DNA of 8,429 nucleotides from an uncultured Treponema sp. GTDB taxonomy: Bacteria > Spirochaetota > Spirochaetia > Treponematales > Treponemataceae. The notes under the pieces were generated by a model. That model did not search any database, was not told the DNA's origin, and was given only the letters and a program-made list of their open reading frames with translations. The translations under genes were made by a program, and so were the position numbers. Positions within the stretch are counted from its first letter, which is position 1; the number at the start of each line of letters is the position of its first letter. The stretch is from assembly GCA_937885475.1 (NCBI GenBank), contig CAKZZR010000055.1, positions 1 through 8,429 of the forward strand. The letters are read 5' to 3'. Below, in pieces: positions 4,499 to 8,429 of the stretch.

Positions 4499-7400
4499 AT
4501 GAAAAAAAGTATAAAATTCCTATCCTATCTTATCATCGCGGCGTATGCCGTATTCGGATTTGCCTCTTGTGCAAATAATTTTTCAGAAACAGATTCCTCG
4601 GACAGCGTTCAGTATGGCTCGCTTCGTGTCGTTCAGGACTCTGGCTCGCGTGCTTTGGATGTCAGCACAATTTCCACAGCAACGGTAACCGTAAGTGGTT
4701 CCGGCATGACGAAAATTACAAAAAGCAACGTGCAAGTTTCTGACGGTACAGGGCAGTTTACAATAGAAAAAATCCCGGTTGGCAAGAATCGCGTGGTGAC
4801 GGTTGCTTCCAATGTCAGCGGGGCGGTTATCAGGGCGGTTTGCGATATCAATGCCAATGATGAAAATTCCTGTCCCGTCAGCTGGGGAACAACAAAGGTT
4901 GCGAATGTCTACTATTATTTGGTAGATAACGGCGCCGATGTGTCTGAGATTTCTGCTTCTTCTTTTGAATCAAAAATTCCTGATGTGCATGCAAGCCTAT
5001 TTGATGCGGAGAATTTTGCAAAGGACTTTAAGAATGCAAACTATAATGTGGCATCTCTTGTATCAGATGATTATATCTTGGACTATGGAACTGTAGCTGT
5101 AAATGCTACAGGTGCAAGCGGCTATACAGTTCAGATTACGGATATTGCCAGTTCAAAAACGGTTGTTGCTTCTGCGGATGAGTCGTTCAGTTTAAAAGCA
5201 TACCCAGGAACTTGGAAAGTTTGGGTGTACGATGCAAGCGGAAATCTCCTTTCTGATTATATAAAGGATATTGCGGTAGGCACAGGTCTTACTACCACGG
5301 TGGATATTGTTCATGTAAGCGGTTCTGAACCAGTAACTGGAAAGATTATTGTGCATGTGCCGAGCAGTTTGGGATATAACTTGATTTGGGCATGGAATCC
5401 TTCTTCTGATTCTGAAAATTATACAGGCGGAACATGGGGTGGTAAGGCAATGACTTTGAATGGGTCATATTATGATTACACCTTGGAAAAGACTGCCTCA
5501 AAAATAATATTTAATAACGGCGGCTCTGGTAGCGTTGTTGGTTCAGTTCAGACAAACACTCTCTACCTTACAGAAGGCGAATGGAACTACATCGGTGGCT
5601 CTGCTGGTACTCCAGATACGACTGGCTCAAATATTGCTTCTAATTTTGCAAAAGCTTCTGTGGAAGAAAGTTTTTCTGTAACCGTTACAAACCCGCCTAT
5701 TCCAATGGCACCTACGGTGCGCATAAACTATGCCGATGGTGACGAAATTGGGCTTGGAGATTCCATTACTTTTACAGTAACAAGCGAAAATACTGACCTT
5801 ACGAGCGGAACTTTCAAAATCGGCTCATATTCAGGAACTTTATCTGTTGGAACTAAGACTGTAAGCCTTGAAACGGCTGGAATCACAGCTACAGGTGACT
5901 TTGCGGTAACTGCAAATGTTGCAAACAGTGCAGGAAGCGATTCTCTGAACATCACGCTCAAAGCCGTGGAACAGCAAGATCCGAGCACACCGACCCGATT
6001 AGGTGCATTCTATGAGAAGTGCGGCACTTCGTTCAGCATCTGGTCGCCGGACAGTTCAAATGTAAAAGTAGCGGTTAAAAAGCAGGGCGAAACTGAGTTT
6101 ACGGAATATACACTGACAAAAGGCTTTACTGTAGACGGCGGCTACAGCGACACAAGCAACATCTACGGAATCACTCTCAAAGGCGACTACAACCTTGCCG
6201 AATACCAGTTCTATGTAAGCGATGTTGCCGTGCGCGACCCGTATGGAAAGATGGTGAAGTACGTAAAGAATACCTATCCACAGGACGAAAATGTGCTCTG
6301 TAACAATACAGCCTTTTACACTGGCGGACCAGTTGGTTCTAGTTGGGCAGGTCCAAGTATAAATATTGTTGTGGATGCAGAAAATATAATGCCAACGGAT
6401 GGCTCATGGGCAACTAGACCAACGCTTGATTCAAGGTGCGATGCTGTAGTTTACGAAGTTCATGTCCAGGATTTTACTTCTTCTTCTACATGGAATGGAA
6501 CTGAAAGTTACCGTGGAAAATTCAAAGGAATGACAGAAAGTGGTACTACATATACGAGCGGTACGACGACCGTAAAAACAGGACTTGACCACCTAAAAGA
6601 ACTGGGCGTAACCCATGTTCAGATTATGCCAATGTATGACTTTGCTACAAAATATGTTAATTCAACTGGCGAGTATTATAACTGGGGCTATGATCCAGTG
6701 AACTACAATGTTCCAGAAGATCGCTATTCTACTTGTCCAGATGATTATGTTGAACGAATCCGCGAAGTTAAGGATATGGTAAATGAATTCCATAAGAACG
6801 GAATCCGAGTTGTAATGGATGTTGTTTACAATCACACCTTTGCTGGTGAGATGTTTGAGAATATTTCTTCAAAATACTATACCGCAACCGACCTTTCTGG
6901 ATGTGGTAACAGTGTGGATGTAAGTAATGCAATGGTAAGCCGCATGGTTCGTGATTCCCTTGAATACTGGGCAGAGGTTTATAATATCGATGGATTTAGA
7001 TTTGACCTTATGGCGATTTTTACAAGAGATGCATTGTATGACTGGGGCTATTATTTGAACAACACCAATGCAGAGACAAAAGACAGGAATCTTTTGATGC
7101 AAGGGGAGCCTTGGCAAGCTAATAATAATTCTTCTGCAAGTTATGGATACGCTAGTGCAATTCCGTCTTTGGCTAATGCTCATATCGGTTGTTTTGCGGG
7201 AAAATGGCGTGAGACTCTGAAAGGGTCAAGTGATGACGGAAACACCTTGGGCTATATTTTCAGCGGAAGAACCGATAAGGACGGAGATTCTACTTATCAT
7301 AATACAACCGTTGGTATCCGTGGCTCGGGAACAAGCCTAGGTAGTGATTCAGAAGGAGTATGGACTCGCTACTTTACTGCAAATCCTGAACAGGCGGTTA

Positions 7401-7951
7401 ATTATCTTATGGCTCATGATAATCTTTGTTTCTATGACAAAATTGCTGCTGCAGGAACAAGTTATACCAGTTATGCTGATGCAATCGTTAAATTTGGTCA
7501 TGGAATTTTACTTTCTAGTCAAGGTATTCCGTTTATTCATGCGGGAGATGAATTCTTACGCACAAAAAAGGTAGGAACTTTTGCAAGTGAAGCTCATAAT
7601 TCTTATATGTGGGGAATTGAAATGAACCAAATCGACTGGAGCTATAAGGCAAAGAATATCAGTTGCTTCAATTATCATAAAGACATGATTGCGTTCCGCA
7701 AGGCAAATGACGGACTTAGATACAGAAATGGAGTTGGTTCAACTTCGATAGATGGTAATGTAATTTATTACACTGTCACTAATTCATCAAGTTCTCCAAG
7801 CAATGCAAACAAGACTCTTACATTTGTAATAAATCCAGGAAGTAATATTGATGTAAGCGGAAAAGGTACTCAAGTGATGAATAAAACAGGAGCAGTTTCT
7901 TCTAACAGCACAACCTGTGAAGGCACAGGCGTTACGATTTTTGCACAATAA
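4499..7951 (+). CDS. pulA: Type I pullulanase lipoprotein, GH13, with CBM26-like and CBM48 modules
   Basis: 1150 residues. Hydrolyses alpha-1,6 branches of pullulan, amylopectin or glycogen, acting outside the cell or in the periplasm on a lipid anchor. Start is ATG 4499, which directly begins the signal peptide MKKSIKF; the lipobox FASC gives Cys24. Modules: two beta domains (about 38-270), a CBM26-like starch-binding module (281-367; WGG, YYDYTL, IIFNNG), an Ig-like domain (about 400-495), CBM48 (about 500-585; SIWSP, RDPYGK), a GH13 barrel (about 650-1070) and a C-terminal beta domain. The type I signature YNWGYDP is at 727-733. Conserved regions: DVVYNH 774-779, nucleophile D836 in GFRFD, acid/base E870 in GEPW, and H973-D974 with the transition-state Asp. 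SQGIPF and GDEFLRTK (about 1007-1023) also fit. Single-gene unit with its own promoter; converges with the ATP-grasp gene. Exact bond preference is inferred. Confidence 0.95.
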   Translation: MKKSIKFLSYLIIAAYAVFGFASCANNFSETDSSDSVQYGSLRVVQDSGSRALDVSTISTATVTVSGSGMTKITKSNVQVSDGTGQFTIEKIPVGKNRVVTVASNVSGAVIRAVCDINANDENSCPVSWGTTKVANVYYYLVDNGADVSEISASSFESKIPDVHASLFDAENFAKDFKNANYNVASLVSDDYILDYGTVAVNATGASGYTVQITDIASSKTVVASADESFSLKAYPGTWKVWVYDASGNLLSDYIKDIAVGTGLTTTVDIVHVSGSEPVTGKIIVHVPSSLGYNLIWAWNPSSDSENYTGGTWGGKAMTLNGSYYDYTLEKTASKIIFNNGGSGSVVGSVQTNTLYLTEGEWNYIGGSAGTPDTTGSNIASNFAKASVEESFSVTVTNPPIPMAPTVRINYADGDEIGLGDSITFTVTSENTDLTSGTFKIGSYSGTLSVGTKTVSLETAGITATGDFAVTANVANSAGSDSLNITLKAVEQQDPSTPTRLGAFYEKCGTSFSIWSPDSSNVKVAVKKQGETEFTEYTLTKGFTVDGGYSDTSNIYGITLKGDYNLAEYQFYVSDVAVRDPYGKMVKYVKNTYPQDENVLCNNTAFYTGGPVGSSWAGPSINIVVDAENIMPTDGSWATRPTLDSRCDAVVYEVHVQDFTSSSTWNGTESYRGKFKGMTESGTTYTSGTTTVKTGLDHLKELGVTHVQIMPMYDFATKYVNSTGEYYNWGYDPVNYNVPEDRYSTCPDDYVERIREVKDMVNEFHKNGIRVVMDVVYNHTFAGEMFENISSKYYTATDLSGCGNSVDVSNAMVSRMVRDSLEYWAEVYNIDGFRFDLMAIFTRDALYDWGYYLNNTNAETKDRNLLMQGEPWQANNNSSASYGYASAIPSLANAHIGCFAGKWRETLKGSSDDGNTLGYIFSGRTDKDGDSTYHNTTVGIRGSGTSLGSDSEGVWTRYFTANPEQAVNYLMAHDNLCFYDKIAAAGTSYTSYADAIVKFGHGILLSSQGIPFIHAGDEFLRTKKVGTFASEAHNSYMWGIEMNQIDWSYKAKNISCFNYHKDMIAFRKANDGLRYRNGVGSTSIDGNVIYYTVTNSSSSPSNANKTLTFVINPGSNIDVSGKGTQVMNKTGAVSSNSTTCEGTGVTIFAQ

Positions 7952-7973
7952 AACATAGGCACCGCGGTCACGG

Positions 7974-8429
7974 TCATTCGATATTAGTTTTTCCCTCGTC
8001 ATTCTCCTTCAGTATCTTAAAGAGCGCCTTGGCGCGCTCGTAAAACAGGGGTTCGACGATGGAAAAAAAATGGTCGTGCAGATAGTCAAGGTGGCGCTCA
8101 AGGTCTAAAAAACTGTGGGCGTTGCCGATGATTACCTCGCAGTAGCCGACCTCGCGGTCCTGCTTGGCGGCGCGGTTCTCAAATGTGCGCACGGCTTTTA
8201 CAAAGGAGAGCGCTTTTAATTTACAAAGCTGTTGTGCTGTCAAAATCGGAAACTTGAAATTCATGGCAAACCCGCATTCCGGCTGCGACAGCTCAAGAAT
8301 CAGCTCAAAAATAGTGCGTCCGGTGCTTACCGCATAGGTTCCGCTTATACCAGAAAGCCGGGGATTTATGTCAACGATGAACCATTTTTCGCCGTCAAAG
8401 ACCAGCGGACGCCCGATATGAATCAGTGA
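7974..8429 (-). CDS. ATP-grasp enzyme, C-terminal part (5' end outside window)
   Basis: The frame is open on the - strand from the window edge to the stop at 7974, giving 151 residues. The ATG at 8264 is internal and not the start: upstream in frame is the ATP-grasp signature VFDGEKWFIVDINPRLSG, whose Asp and Asn (visible residues 20 and 22) are the usual metal-phosphate ligands near the end of the fold, followed by GTYAVSTGRTIFELILE. ATP-grasp enzymes join a carboxylate to an amine or similar nucleophile through an acyl phosphate. The ATP-binding N-terminal parts and the substrate site are outside the window, so the substrate cannot be named. The C-terminal 95 residues are helical and charged. 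The gene ends 22 bases from the pullulanase stop on the opposite strand, with no clear terminator between. Confidence 0.85.
   Translation of the reverse strand, partial: SLIHIGRPLVFDGEKWFIVDINPRLSGISGTYAVSTGRTIFELILELSQPECGFAMNFKFPILTAQQLCKLKALSFVKAVRTFENRAAKQDREVGYCEVIIGNAHSFLDLERHLDYLHDHFFSIVEPLFYERAKALFKILKENDEGKTNIE

Noticed and set aside
7961..7976. ACCGCGGT palindrome and tandem CGGTCA pair in the convergent gap
   Set aside because: The stem is short and has no T-run on either strand; the second CGGTCA contains the ATP-grasp stop codon. It is not enough to call a terminator or operator.
8232..8429. 65-codon open frame on the + strand at the window end
   Set aside because: It is antisense to the ATP-grasp signature DINPRLSG, which shows the - strand is the coding one.

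Overview
The window looks like chromosomal DNA of a Treponema-like spirochaete. The grounds are a methionyl-tRNA synthetase with a C-terminal EMAP II-type tRNA-binding domain, two lipoproteins with relaxed lipoboxes (FTSC and FASC), a FemAB-type peptidoglycan aminoacyltransferase directly behind metG, and a large secreted debranching amylase as expected of a saccharolytic gut or oral treponeme. The genus is an inference from protein character; no search was possible.

Region 1 (1-2608, + strand, GC-richer) is a tightly packed operon. It holds the 3' part of metG, a FemAB/FemX-like transferase starting at TTG one base after the metG stop, and a 73-residue protein of unknown function three bases further on. 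Region 2 (2660-4403, AT-rich) holds a small XRE-type repressor on the - strand and, divergent from it, a two-gene operon for a small lipoprotein and a secreted beta-rich protein with a serine/glycine tail. The 152-base gap between them carries a near-consensus promoter and two perfect inverted repeats built on the same AGTGTA/TACACT half-site, which suggests local control by the XRE protein. A strong hairpin closes the operon.

Region 3 (4457-7951, + strand) is a single 1150-residue lipoprotein pullulanase (GH13) with CBM26-like, Ig-like and CBM48 modules and all catalytic residues visible. Its promoter has near-consensus -35 and -10 boxes so close to the ATG that the mRNA is predicted to be leaderless; no Shine-Dalgarno is present and a perfect 7-bp inverted repeat brackets the -10. 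Region 4 (7974-8429, - strand) is the C-terminal end of an ATP-grasp enzyme that runs out of the window and converges on the pullulanase gene.

No RNA genes, CRISPR arrays, insertion sequences or attachment sites were seen. The most interesting parts are the regulatory DNA of the XRE/lipoprotein locus and the leaderless, operator-flanked pullulanase start. The lipoprotein/beta-rich pair is the best candidate for an undescribed system, but its function cannot be read from the sequence.
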